In this document: positions 25,901 to 32,846 of the stretch, piece after piece
Position numbering within the stretch: position 1 is the stretch's first letter
How the letters are laid out: the number at the start of each line of letters is the position of its first letter
Source: Streptomyces sp. MA5143a
GTDB taxonomy: Bacteria > Actinomycetota > Actinomycetes > Streptomycetales > Streptomycetaceae
NCBI RefSeq assembly: GCF_900290235.1
Contig: NZ_OLMK01000047.1
Coordinates: 104,604 to 168,603 of the forward strand
Reading direction: 5' to 3'
Length of the DNA: 64,000 nt
Translations under genes and position numbers: made by a program
The notes under the pieces: generated by a model
Databases searched by the model: none
The model's input: only the letters and a program-made list of their open reading frames with translations
Told to the model about the DNA's origin: nothing

Positions 25901-26431
25901 GCGCTCCCTCCCCCACCCCCCTCCCGGCCGAGCGCACTCCCCGCCCCGCCGGTCATCCAGCGAAGCCCCCTCAGGCCCCACACCCCCACACCCTCGCCAC
26001 CACGGTCGCAGTCGCCCACCCCACCCAAACCGCCGACCACCAGCCCGCAGCAAGGCACCCCCGCGCCCAAGCCCGCCCCCCTCCAGCGCAACCCCCTGCA
26101 CCCCACCCCCGCCCACACCACCACCGCCGTCTCCCCGGTCACCGCCCACCGCACGCCCCCCGGCCCCACCACCCAAGCCGCAACCGCAACCCCTGCCACA
26201 GCCACAGCCACAGCCACAGCCACAGCCGCGACCAGCCCATCCGCCGGTACCTCCGACGCCCCTCCCGACTACGTCGCCGTCCCCAAGGGACAGTTCGACC
26301 CCCGCGCGCTCAGCGACTTCCAGTTGGACGAGCTGACGCACCGCCTGATCGGCCGGATCACCCGGCTCGTCCGTACCGAACTCCGCCTCGACCGCGAACG
26401 CATCGGCAGACTCCGCGACCCCCGCCACTGA
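22955..26431 (+). CDS. Giant low-complexity CIS protein with repeated VQR motifs
   Basis: This encodes 1158 residues from GTG 22955 (GGAGG about 8 nt upstream). A short ordered N-terminus (MGFFDRLRGG, then WVRLAPIQRAAVRDAAVADA up to about residue 155) and a short helical C-terminus (last 55 residues, FDPRALSDFQLDELTHRLIG) flank about 950 residues of Pro/Thr/Ala/Gly/Ser-rich disorder. About 14 copies of an [VIL]QR motif, often followed by S or A, are spaced through it. It has no transmembrane helix. It sits between the assembly genes and the second tube gene. Possible roles are length control or cargo scaffold; classical tape measures are helical, so that is uncertain. Confidence 0.7.
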   Translation: MGFFDRLRGGSGPAGGGHRGQGTAGRGSVGGGADVGRSSAGSGSSVDSGGSGPVEGSGPVEGSRALGDSVPAGGSGVPVAGWVRLAPIQRAAVRDAAVADAGFGGRLTTWQNPSFTGSLSHAVLPDAPSGLIKDVLTVSARPTAGLELPSLTLPVARADAEPLGRVPGFGTAGEALAEVYDDAYGGTHGDPMGDAPGEVRSAGAERPSEGAGPSGGGRPAVDGRAADGARAVRRAERSVQRAERARSVRASRPVGPRVTPVTPAARPHASRPPLLTKGPAAPAVQRRALPAVRRQGPGPDGATSGPAAVGAAGEGSTTVGVLGDSSTAPGVAGDGSTVDVPDHGPMTDIASGNRNAVTPGPGPGLGAGAGPGPVPGNGSMTGVPGDGFGVSAGPTATGGAAASRGGTAGRTGVQRAALGSDGAPARPGGPAAVFRGQPDAGPVGTSDAVSDRTVTGFGGPAEGSRTGATVQRATREPVRPAVGPSGAQPLRNEAVGEDRGPAAPQSDGGLADGPRAGTPTPTVPYTAQGGDRDAKAAEPSPQVAVVQRASSHTMGTPPVSADSTGSDGGDGNDGTGVQGPGVGAKGPVGGRPDSRRSTAPGNRGATEPTGAQPQPARTATGPAPSTTAPGRPAPTDSSGPVAATAPQGPTAPTAPSNSNGKVDAPRRPHIPPTTNAPRGVQRSAVTPSTSSSAPAATPTTPATGSTATPSAAAPQGPRDMTAGPDGTKSSVQRSTPQPTGAPTRVTGPSSPTPTNPVASTPTSPGSKTSPPSTSPLPAPRPLQRSTTGRTRRTGLGAPTSVDVPSPATQATPQPPGATPTATSPSAPPTVPATTTAAGATASRAAGTPAPATASPTAPEHSPSPAPAVSAPTAPATGTATAPAAPTPPPAPQLHPPVQRATTPPPVRPLTPSRALTSSTPPATPPAVQRSATPGAVPLRRPAPRHGTAQTPTPPAALAVQRLSAAQPAHPRTTPAPLPGSPPALPPPPPSRPSALPAPPVIQRSPLRPHTPTPSPPRSQSPTPPKPPTTSPQQGTPAPKPAPLQRNPLHPTPAHTTTAVSPVTAHRTPPGPTTQAATATPATATATATATAATSPSAGTSDAPPDYVAVPKGQFDPRALSDFQLDELTHRLIGRITRLVRTELRLDRERIGRLRDPRH
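24028..24080 (+). repeat. Hexanucleotide repeat tract (CTGGTC/CTGGTG)
   Basis: Imperfect 6-bp repeats encode an alternating Gly-Pro/Gly-Ala stretch inside the low-complexity CIS protein. The unit is a multiple of three, so copy change alters length without shifting frame. Confidence 0.7.
26195..26228 (+). repeat. Hexanucleotide repeat tract (CACAGC)
   Basis: Five to six nearly perfect 6-bp units encode alternating Ala-Thr near the end of the low-complexity CIS protein. Again the frame is preserved on expansion or loss. Confidence 0.75.
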
Positions 26432-26541
26432 CCCCGACCAGCCCGACCAGCCCGACCGCCGAGCCCACGACGCCCCCGACCCCGGGCCCCCGCCCCCGGG
26501 CCCCGCACCATCCGCCCCAACCCCCAGAAAGGCCGCCCCCG

Positions 26542-26967
26542 ATGTCCCGCGATCTCGACCCGGGCTCCACCATCTTCTTCACGCTGACCATCGACGGTGA
26601 GAGCCTCGGGTACTTCAACGGGTGCGAGGGACTCTCGTCGACGGTGGAGATCGAGCACCGTCAGGAGGGCGGGAACAACGGGTTCGTCTGGCAGTTGCCC
26701 TCCCGTGTCACCTTCTCCACCATCCGGCTGACCCGGCCGCTGACGCCGGACACGGCGAAGGTCGCGGCGTGGATCTCGTCCGTCGCCACCGGCGTGAAGC
26801 GGCCGACCGCCCAGATCGCCGCGCTGCGCGCGGACGGCTCGGAGGTCGCGCACTGGGGCCTGATCGACGTGCTGCCGGTGAGCTGGCAGGGCCCCACCCT
26901 GGACCCGGCCAACCCGAGCGTCGCCACGGAGGTCCTGGAGATCACCCACCACGGGTTCACGGACTGA
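26542..26967 (+). CDS. Inner tube protein 2
   Basis: The 141-residue protein is a second gp19-like tube-fold subunit: TIFFTLTIDGESLGYFNGCEGLSSTVEIE and the C-terminal VATEVLEITHHGF strand are typical. In Afp/PVC particles a distinct tube protein forms the first ring or adaptor between tube and baseplate hub, and this gene occupies the corresponding place just before the LysM hub gene. ATG 26542 has AGAAAGG about 10 nt upstream. The 110-bp gap before it is a C-rich stretch without visible hairpin. Confidence 0.9.
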   Translation: MSRDLDPGSTIFFTLTIDGESLGYFNGCEGLSSTVEIEHRQEGGNNGFVWQLPSRVTFSTIRLTRPLTPDTAKVAAWISSVATGVKRPTAQIAALRADGSEVAHWGLIDVLPVSWQGPTLDPANPSVATEVLEITHHGFTD

Positions 26968-26984
26968 AGGGGGCGGGACAGACC

Positions 26985-27710
26985 ATGGCAAGGGGCACCA
27001 AGGGCGGCGCGGGCAAGAGCCTCGTGCGCGCCACGCTCGCCATCCACGAGCCGCCGGTCGGCACCAGTACCAGCAAGGGCGCGCTGATCGAGACGTTCGC
27101 CTTCGACTTCAACCCGGCGCGGTTGCAGCTGAGCCGGCGCGCCCAGTGGAAGGTGACGCCGACGGCGGCGGTGCGCGACGGTTCCGTACCGGAGTTCATG
27201 GGGCCGGAGCCCCGTGAGATGACCGTCGAGATCTTCCTGGACTCCTCCGCCAAGCCGGGCGCCACCACGGTGCTGAAGAAGGTGGAGTCGCTGATGGGGT
27301 GCTGTGAGGTGACGTCGAAGAGCATCGCCGCGAAGCAGCCCTCCCCGCCGTGGGTGGAGTTCCAGTGGGGGGCGTTCTCCACGGCCCGGTTCACGGCGTA
27401 CGTCAGCTCCGTGGACGCCACGTACTCCCTGTTCGGGACGACGGGCGTGCCGATCCGGGCCACCTGTCAGGTCCGGCTGCACGAGATCCCCACCAAGACC
27501 AAGGGCCAGAACCCGACCTCGGGCGCGCTGACCGCGCGAAGCGTGCACCGGGTGGTGGCGGGCGACTCGCTTCAGTCGCTGGCGTGGCGGGAGTACGGGA
27601 ACGCGGCGGCGTGGCGGGCGATCGCCGAGGCCAACGGGATCGACGACCCGACCCGGCTGACGACCGGCGTCGTCCTCGTCCTGCCGGCCGCCGAGGAGGT
27701 GGGTCCCTGA
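26985..27710 (+). CDS. cis7: LysM-domain baseplate hub protein (Afp7/gp53-like)
   Basis: This encodes 241 residues. The N-terminal part (IETFAFDFNPARLQLSRRAQW and VPEFMGPEPREMTVEIFLDS) matches the CIS peptidoglycan-binding-like hub protein. Residues about 187-240 form a LysM domain (SVHRVVAGDSLQSLAWREYG). In related particles this protein holds the tube to the spike and baseplate; LysM here is structural rather than for cell-wall binding. ATG 26985 is used, 17 nt after the tube gene. Its TGA overlaps the ATG of the spike gene (TGATG). Confidence 0.92.
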   Translation: MARGTKGGAGKSLVRATLAIHEPPVGTSTSKGALIETFAFDFNPARLQLSRRAQWKVTPTAAVRDGSVPEFMGPEPREMTVEIFLDSSAKPGATTVLKKVESLMGCCEVTSKSIAAKQPSPPWVEFQWGAFSTARFTAYVSSVDATYSLFGTTGVPIRATCQVRLHEIPTKTKGQNPTSGALTARSVHRVVAGDSLQSLAWREYGNAAAWRAIAEANGIDDPTRLTTGVVLVLPAAEEVGP

Positions 27711-29611
27711 TGGTGAAGCCGTCCCACTCCAACGTCGTCCACGTCACCATCGACGGCAACAAGCTGCCGACCGAGTACGCCGATCTGCTCGTCGGCGGCT
27801 GGGTCGACCTGGGGGCCGGGGTGCCCGGCGCGTTCCGGCTGACGTTCCGCGACCCGCACGGGCTGCTGCTCGGCAAGCTGAACATCAGGTTCGGCTCGCT
27901 GGTGGTCATCGCGTCCGTCGCCGACGGCAAGGGCGCGGGCTCCCCGCTGCTCACCGGCGAGGTCACCGGGATGGAGACCGACTACGACGGCACCGGCACG
28001 TTCACCGTCGTCCGCGGCTACGACCCGGGGCACCGGCTGATGCGGGTGCGCAGGGTGGCCGCGTATCGCAACCAGACGGCCGCCGACATCGCCCGCAAGC
28101 TGGCCTCGACGAACGGCATCCCGGTCGGGCGGATCCAGGGCACGAAGACGGTCTACGAGTTCATCAGCCAGTCGAACGTCACCGACTGGGACTTCCTGGC
28201 GAGGCTCGCCGACGAGAACGAGATGGTGATGTCGCTGGACTCCCGGGGGAAGTTCCAGTTCGTCGAGCCGAAGCCGGCGTCGGGAGCGCCCGCGACGAGC
28301 ACCCCCGGCGAGAAGAGTCCCTTCGTGTTCCAGGCCGGTGTCGACGTGCTGCGCTGCCGGGCCGCCGTGACCGCCGCCGACCAGGTCGACAAGGTCGAGG
28401 CGCGCGGCTGGAACGTGACCACGAAGAAGAAGCTCACGGCGACGACGAGGGCGGCCACCAGCCCCGGTGTCGACATCGGCACCACCCCGCAGAAGGCCGC
28501 GAACCCGTTCAAGGCGGCGAAGCTCGTCGAGACCGACCACCCGTACGACATCCAGGCCGAGGTCACGCACGCGGCGAGCTCCCTCGCCGACGACATCACC
28601 TCCGCGTTCGCCGAACTGGAGGTGACGGTGCGCGGCAACCCCGAGCTGCGGCCCGGGGTGCCGATCACGCTGACCGACGTGGGCACGCCCTTCGAGGGCA
28701 AGTACACGTGCACCGCCGTACGGCACACGTTCGGCGACGGCAGCCACTACGAGACGTTCGTGACGGTCAGCGGCCGCCAGTGGCGCTCCCTGTTCGGCCT
28801 GACCTCGGGGGGTTCAGCGGCCGCCCCGAGGCTGCCCAGCGTCGCCAACGCGCTGGTCACCGATGTCGCGGACCCGCTGAAACAGGGCCGGGTGAAGCTC
28901 CAGTTCCCGTGGCTGGACGACACGTACGTCAGCGACTGGACGCGGACGGTGCAGCTCGGCGGCAAGGGCGGCGGCGGCATCTTCCCGCTGGACGTCGGCG
29001 ACGAGGTGCTGGTCGCCTTCGACCGGGGCACGCTGGACCACCCGTTCGTCATCGGCGGCCTCTACAACGGCGTCGACAAGCCGACGCCGGTCAAGGACGT
29101 GTGGCTGCACGACCCGGTCAAGAAGAAGGCGATCCGGCACACGCTGTCCGACCGGGACGGCAACCGGGTGGACCTGCTCAGCCAGCAGACCGGCCTGCGC
29201 AAGCAGGGCGTGCGGCTGGCCACCGGCAACGACCGGCTGATCGTCAACCTGGACCGGACGAAGACCGAGATCACCGTGGACAGCAAGGGCGCCGTGCGGA
29301 TCAAGGGCGGCACGTCGGTGTCCGTGAACGCCGGTACGGATCTGACGCTGAGCGGGCGGCGGTCGGTGACCATCAGGAGTGGTGGGCCGCTCACCCTCCA
29401 GGGCCAGGGGCTGGTCGGTCTGCGCTCACTGGCCGGCGCCGTCAACGTGTCCGCGATGGGCGCCCTCAACCTCAGCGCGACCGGCGCCACCACGGTCAAC
29501 GCGGCCGGGACCGTGCAGATCAACGCCGTGGGCCAGCTGGGCCTGAAGGCCGTCAAGGTCGACATCTTCGGCGGGTTCTTCGTCAACCAGATCAAGTACC
29601 CGTTCGGGTGA
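27710..29611 (+). CDS. cis8: VgrG-like spike protein
   Basis: The 633-residue protein has the gp27-like hub domain (residues about 1-330, including YEFISQSNVTDWDFLARLAD) and then a gp5 OB-fold (from about 375: ALVTDVADPLKQGRVKLQFP through FVIGGLYNGVDKP). The last 150 residues are a beta-rich repeating stretch (VSVNAGTDLTLSG, LNLSATGATTVNAAG) expected to form the spike needle. No toxin domain is fused. It forms the trimeric spike at the tube tip. The overlap with cis7 (TGATG) and the ribosome site GAGGAGG inside cis7 fix the start. Confidence 0.95.
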   Translation: MVKPSHSNVVHVTIDGNKLPTEYADLLVGGWVDLGAGVPGAFRLTFRDPHGLLLGKLNIRFGSLVVIASVADGKGAGSPLLTGEVTGMETDYDGTGTFTVVRGYDPGHRLMRVRRVAAYRNQTAADIARKLASTNGIPVGRIQGTKTVYEFISQSNVTDWDFLARLADENEMVMSLDSRGKFQFVEPKPASGAPATSTPGEKSPFVFQAGVDVLRCRAAVTAADQVDKVEARGWNVTTKKKLTATTRAATSPGVDIGTTPQKAANPFKAAKLVETDHPYDIQAEVTHAASSLADDITSAFAELEVTVRGNPELRPGVPITLTDVGTPFEGKYTCTAVRHTFGDGSHYETFVTVSGRQWRSLFGLTSGGSAAAPRLPSVANALVTDVADPLKQGRVKLQFPWLDDTYVSDWTRTVQLGGKGGGGIFPLDVGDEVLVAFDRGTLDHPFVIGGLYNGVDKPTPVKDVWLHDPVKKKAIRHTLSDRDGNRVDLLSQQTGLRKQGVRLATGNDRLIVNLDRTKTEITVDSKGAVRIKGGTSVSVNAGTDLTLSGRRSVTIRSGGPLTLQGQGLVGLRSLAGAVNVSAMGALNLSATGATTVNAAGTVQINAVGQLGLKAVKVDIFGGFFVNQIKYPFG

Positions 29612-29702
29612 GGGCCGAGAACGGCGTCGGGGACGTCCCGCACGTCCGACGCCGAAGCGCCGCAGAGACACACGTACGTCAGGAAGGGAGGCCGGCCCGC
29701 AG

Positions 29703-30137
29703 ATGGCCGAGCAGTTCGTCGGGTCCGGTTGGGCGTTCCCGTTGCGCATCGGGCCGACCGGAGGCATCGCCCTGGTCAGCGGGGAGCGCGAGATCGAGGA
29801 GGCGATCCGGCTGATCCTCGCCACCGCGCCCGGTGAGCGGCCGATGCGCCCCGAGTTCGGCTGCGCCATCCACGACCTGGTGTTCGCCCCGGTCAACGAG
29901 GCCACCGCCGGCCGGATCCAGCACGAGGTGTACGCGAGCCTCGACCGCTGGGAGCCGCGCATCGAGGTCAGCGAGGTGGAGGTGACCGCCGGCGCGGAGC
30001 AGGGCGTGCTCTTCATCGACGTCCGCTACGCGATCCGCGGCACCAACAACCCGCGCAGCCTGGTCTTCCCGTTCTATGTCATCCCCTCCCACGACGAGCC
30101 GGACGTGCCGTCCGAGGCTCCCGAAAGCGACCGCTGA
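29703..30137 (+). CDS. cis9: Baseplate wedge protein, gp25 family
   Basis: The 144-residue protein has the gp25 hallmarks: EIEEAIRLILATAPGERPMRPEFGC near the N-terminus and a C-terminal strand YAIRGTNNPRSLVFPFYV. It bridges sheath and baseplate and begins sheath assembly. ATG 29703 is preceded by GGAAGGGAGG. It overlaps the next gene by TGATG, showing one tightly packed operon. Confidence 0.95.
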   Translation: MAEQFVGSGWAFPLRIGPTGGIALVSGEREIEEAIRLILATAPGERPMRPEFGCAIHDLVFAPVNEATAGRIQHEVYASLDRWEPRIEVSEVEVTAGAEQGVLFIDVRYAIRGTNNPRSLVFPFYVIPSHDEPDVPSEAPESDR

Positions 30138-32095
30138 TGGCCCTGCCCTCCCCCAACCTCGACGACCGCCGCTTCCAGCAGTTCGTCGACGACGCCAAGC
30201 GCTACATCCAGCAGCGCGCCCCGGAGTGGACCGACCACAACGTCTCCGACCCCGGTGTCACCCTCGTGGAGACGGTGGCCCACATGGCCGACCAGATCGT
30301 CTACCGGCTCAACCGGGTGCCGGAGAAGAACCACCTCGCCTTCCTGGACCTGGTGGGCATCACGCTGTTCCCGCCGTCCGCCGCCCGTACGGACGTCACG
30401 TTCTGGCTCTCCGCGCCGCAGGAGGAGCCGGTCGTGATGCCCGTCGGCACCGAGGTCGCCACCGTGCGCACCGAGAGCGAGGAGGCGGTGGTCTTCGCCA
30501 CCGAGCGCGAACTGACCGTCGTGCCATGCGAGTTGCGGCATCTGGTGGTGCAGCTGAGCGGTGAGCCGGTCACCGACCGGACCGCCGACCTCGCGGAGGG
30601 CAAGGACCTGATGTGCTTCGCGGAGGCCCCCCGGCCCGGCGACTGCATGCTGCTCGGGCTGAGCGCGGCGGTCCCGTCGTGCGCGGTCGCGCTGGAACTG
30701 GACAGCCGCGTCGACGGTGTCGGTGTGGACCCCCGGCAGCCGCCACTGGTGTGGGAGGCGTGGACGGAGGACGGCTGGGCCGCGTGCGAGGTCGACCGGG
30801 ACGGCACGGGCGGCCTGAACCGGCCCGGCGCGGTCGTCCTGCACCTGCCCGGCGGCCACACCCTGTCCCGCACCGGCGGCCAGGAGGCCGGCTGGCTGCG
30901 CTGCCGGGTCACCGAGCCCCACCCCGACCAGCCCTTCTACACCACCTCCCCGACCGTGCGCGCCGCCGAGGCGTTCACCCTCGGCGGCACCACCACCGCC
31001 GTGCACGCGGAGACGGTGTACGACGAGGCGCTCGGCGAGTCCACGGGCCTGCCGGGCCAGCGGCTGCGGCTGGCCCACGCGCCCGTCGTCGGCGACACCC
31101 CGCCGGTGCTGCTCCAGACCGCCGAGCACGAGGGCTGGACCGACTGGGAGGTCGTGCCCTCCTTCGCCGCGTCCACCCCGCACGACCGGCACATCACCCT
31201 CGACGCCGCCACCGGTGAGATCGCCTTCGGCCCCGCGGTCCGCGAACCCGACGGCACCCTGCGCCAGTACGGGGCCGTGGCACCCAAGGGCGCCGTCATC
31301 CGGGCCCGCCGCTACCGCACCGGCGGCGGCCGCGCGGGCAACGTCGCCCGGGGCGCCGTCCAGGTCCTGCGCACCTCCATCCCGTACGTCTCCGAGGTCG
31401 TCAACCGGGAGGCCGCGCGCGGCGGTGTCGACGGGGAGACCGTGGAGGAGGCGAAGGTCCGGGCGCCCATCACCCTGCGCGCCCAGGAACGCGCGGTGAC
31501 CCTGCGCGACTACGAGGAACTCGCGCGGCGCGCCGCCCCCGACACGGCCCGCATCACGTGTCTGGAGGGCGACGAGGGCGAGCACGGGGCGTACGCGGTA
31601 CGGGTCCTGGTGGTCCCGCAGGCCGTGCCCGACCCCGGCGGCCGGCTGCGCTTCGAGCAACTCGTGCCCGGTGACGGACTGTTGCGCCGCATCACCCGCC
31701 ACCTCGACGAACGGCGCCTGATCGGCACCCGGTTGGCGGTGGGGCCGCCGTTCTACCAGGGGGTCACCGTCGTCGCCACGGTGCACGCCTTCCGGGGCGC
31801 CGACACCGACCGGGTCCGGCGGCAGGCCCACGACGCCCTCTACCACCACCTCGACCCGCTGACCGGCGGCGCCGACGGGCGCGGCTGGCCGTTCGGCCGT
31901 CCCGTCCAGGCCGGGGAGGTCTTCGCCGTCCTGCAACGCGTACCCGGCGTCGAGCTCGTCGACGAGGTCCGGCTCCACCCCGCGGACCCGCTGACCGGCA
32001 AACGGGGCGACCCCACCGACCGCATCGACCTCAGCCCACCGTCCCTGGTGTTCTCCTTCGACCACCGGGTCCGAGTGATCGGGGACAAGCAGTGA
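30137..32095 (+). CDS. cis11: Baseplate wedge protein, gpJ/gp6 family
   Basis: The 652-residue protein opens with the baseplate-J signature LPSPNLDDRRFQQFVDDAKRYI and HNVSDPGVTLVETVAHMADQ, typical of Afp11/Pvc11. A central region (GEIAFGPAVREPDGTL, RARRYRTGGGRAGNVARG) and the C-terminal RGADTDRVRRQAHDALY segment follow the family. It forms the main wedge ring that opens on firing. No internal deletion is seen. The stop overlaps a GTG start for a 66-residue ORF. Confidence 0.93.
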   Translation: MALPSPNLDDRRFQQFVDDAKRYIQQRAPEWTDHNVSDPGVTLVETVAHMADQIVYRLNRVPEKNHLAFLDLVGITLFPPSAARTDVTFWLSAPQEEPVVMPVGTEVATVRTESEEAVVFATERELTVVPCELRHLVVQLSGEPVTDRTADLAEGKDLMCFAEAPRPGDCMLLGLSAAVPSCAVALELDSRVDGVGVDPRQPPLVWEAWTEDGWAACEVDRDGTGGLNRPGAVVLHLPGGHTLSRTGGQEAGWLRCRVTEPHPDQPFYTTSPTVRAAEAFTLGGTTTAVHAETVYDEALGESTGLPGQRLRLAHAPVVGDTPPVLLQTAEHEGWTDWEVVPSFAASTPHDRHITLDAATGEIAFGPAVREPDGTLRQYGAVAPKGAVIRARRYRTGGGRAGNVARGAVQVLRTSIPYVSEVVNREAARGGVDGETVEEAKVRAPITLRAQERAVTLRDYEELARRAAPDTARITCLEGDEGEHGAYAVRVLVVPQAVPDPGGRLRFEQLVPGDGLLRRITRHLDERRLIGTRLAVGPPFYQGVTVVATVHAFRGADTDRVRRQAHDALYHHLDPLTGGADGRGWPFGRPVQAGEVFAVLQRVPGVELVDEVRLHPADPLTGKRGDPTDRIDLSPPSLVFSFDHRVRVIGDKQ

Positions 32096-32292
32096 GCACC
32101 CCGCCCCGGCCGTCGACGCCGCCCCGGCCTTGGACGCCGCTCCGGGCCACGGCGCCGCTCCTGCCGGCGGCGCTTCCCGTGTCGGTCACCGCCGTGGGCA
32201 GTCGTTCCGCGGGGCGGAACGGGTGGGCACAGCGGGCAGCGCCGGGCGCCGTGGAAGCATGCGGCACGTACGGCGACGGGGCCACACCATGA
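32092..32292 (+). CDS. Possible 66-residue protein between baseplate genes
   Basis: This small frame begins with a GTG overlapping the cis11 stop (GTGA) and ends in a TGA overlapping the ATG of the next gene (ATGA), so it fits exactly into the chain of coupled genes. The product is Pro/Ala/Arg-rich with no recognised domain. The alternative is that it is leader sequence for the following gene; coding potential cannot be judged by eye beyond the overlaps. Confidence 0.4.
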   Translation: MSTPPRPSTPPRPWTPLRATAPLLPAALPVSVTAVGSRSAGRNGWAQRAAPGAVEACGTYGDGATP

Positions 32293-32846
32293 GGGGCTCC
32301 ATCGACGGCCTCGGGTCGTCCTCCCCCATCGGCCACATGCTCCCGGCCGTCTTCGCCGACGACGACCTCGCGCAGCGTTTCGTCGCCGGCCTGGACGAGG
32401 TCCTCGCCCCCGTCCTGGCCGTCCTCGACAACCTGGACTCCTACTTCACGCCCGCCCTCGCCCCGGTGGACTTCACGCGGTGGCTGGCCGGCTGGGTCGG
32501 CGCCGAGACCGACGGCACGGAACCGGAGGCCCGGCTGCGCGCGGCCGTCGCCGCCGCCGCGTATCTGCACCGGGTACGGGGCACCCGGCGCGGACTGTCC
32601 GAGGCCGTGCGGCTGGTGTTCGGCGTCGAACCGGAGATCAGCGAGAGCGGCGGCGCCGACTGGGACGCCCGCCCGCTGGGCCCGGTCCCCGGCGACCGCC
32701 GCCCCCATCTGCGCGTGTCGCTGCGGCTGCCGAACCCGACCCGCGCGGACGAACACCGGCTGGACGCCCTCGTGGCCGCCGCCCGCCCCGCCCACATGCC
32801 CTACACGGTCCACGTGACCGCCGCCGAAAGGACGCCCGAGACATGA
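32289..32846 (+). CDS. cis12: Baseplate wedge protein, phage tail protein I-like (Afp12 position)
   Basis: This encodes 185 residues: IGHMLPAVFADDDLAQRFVA, DEVLAPVLAVLDNLDSYFTP, DFTRWLAGWVGAE and RRGLSEAVRLVFGVEPEI. These are the pattern of tail protein I and the CIS wedge partner of the J protein. The end HMPYTVHV is also conserved. ATG 32289 overlaps the preceding small ORF. The frame is open upstream to 32130 but that part lacks family sequence. It overlaps the next gene by ATGA. Confidence 0.88.
   Translation: MRGSIDGLGSSSPIGHMLPAVFADDDLAQRFVAGLDEVLAPVLAVLDNLDSYFTPALAPVDFTRWLAGWVGAETDGTEPEARLRAAVAAAAYLHRVRGTRRGLSEAVRLVFGVEPEISESGGADWDARPLGPVPGDRRPHLRVSLRLPNPTRADEHRLDALVAAARPAHMPYTVHVTAAERTPET

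Noticed and set aside
22955..26431. Classical tape-measure protein
   Set aside because: The middle is Pro/Thr/Gly-rich and disordered, not helical; only its position suggests length control.
32130..32288. Longer N-terminus for the tail protein I-like gene
   Set aside because: This part is Gly/Arg-rich without family sequence, and ATG 32289 fits the coupled overlap.
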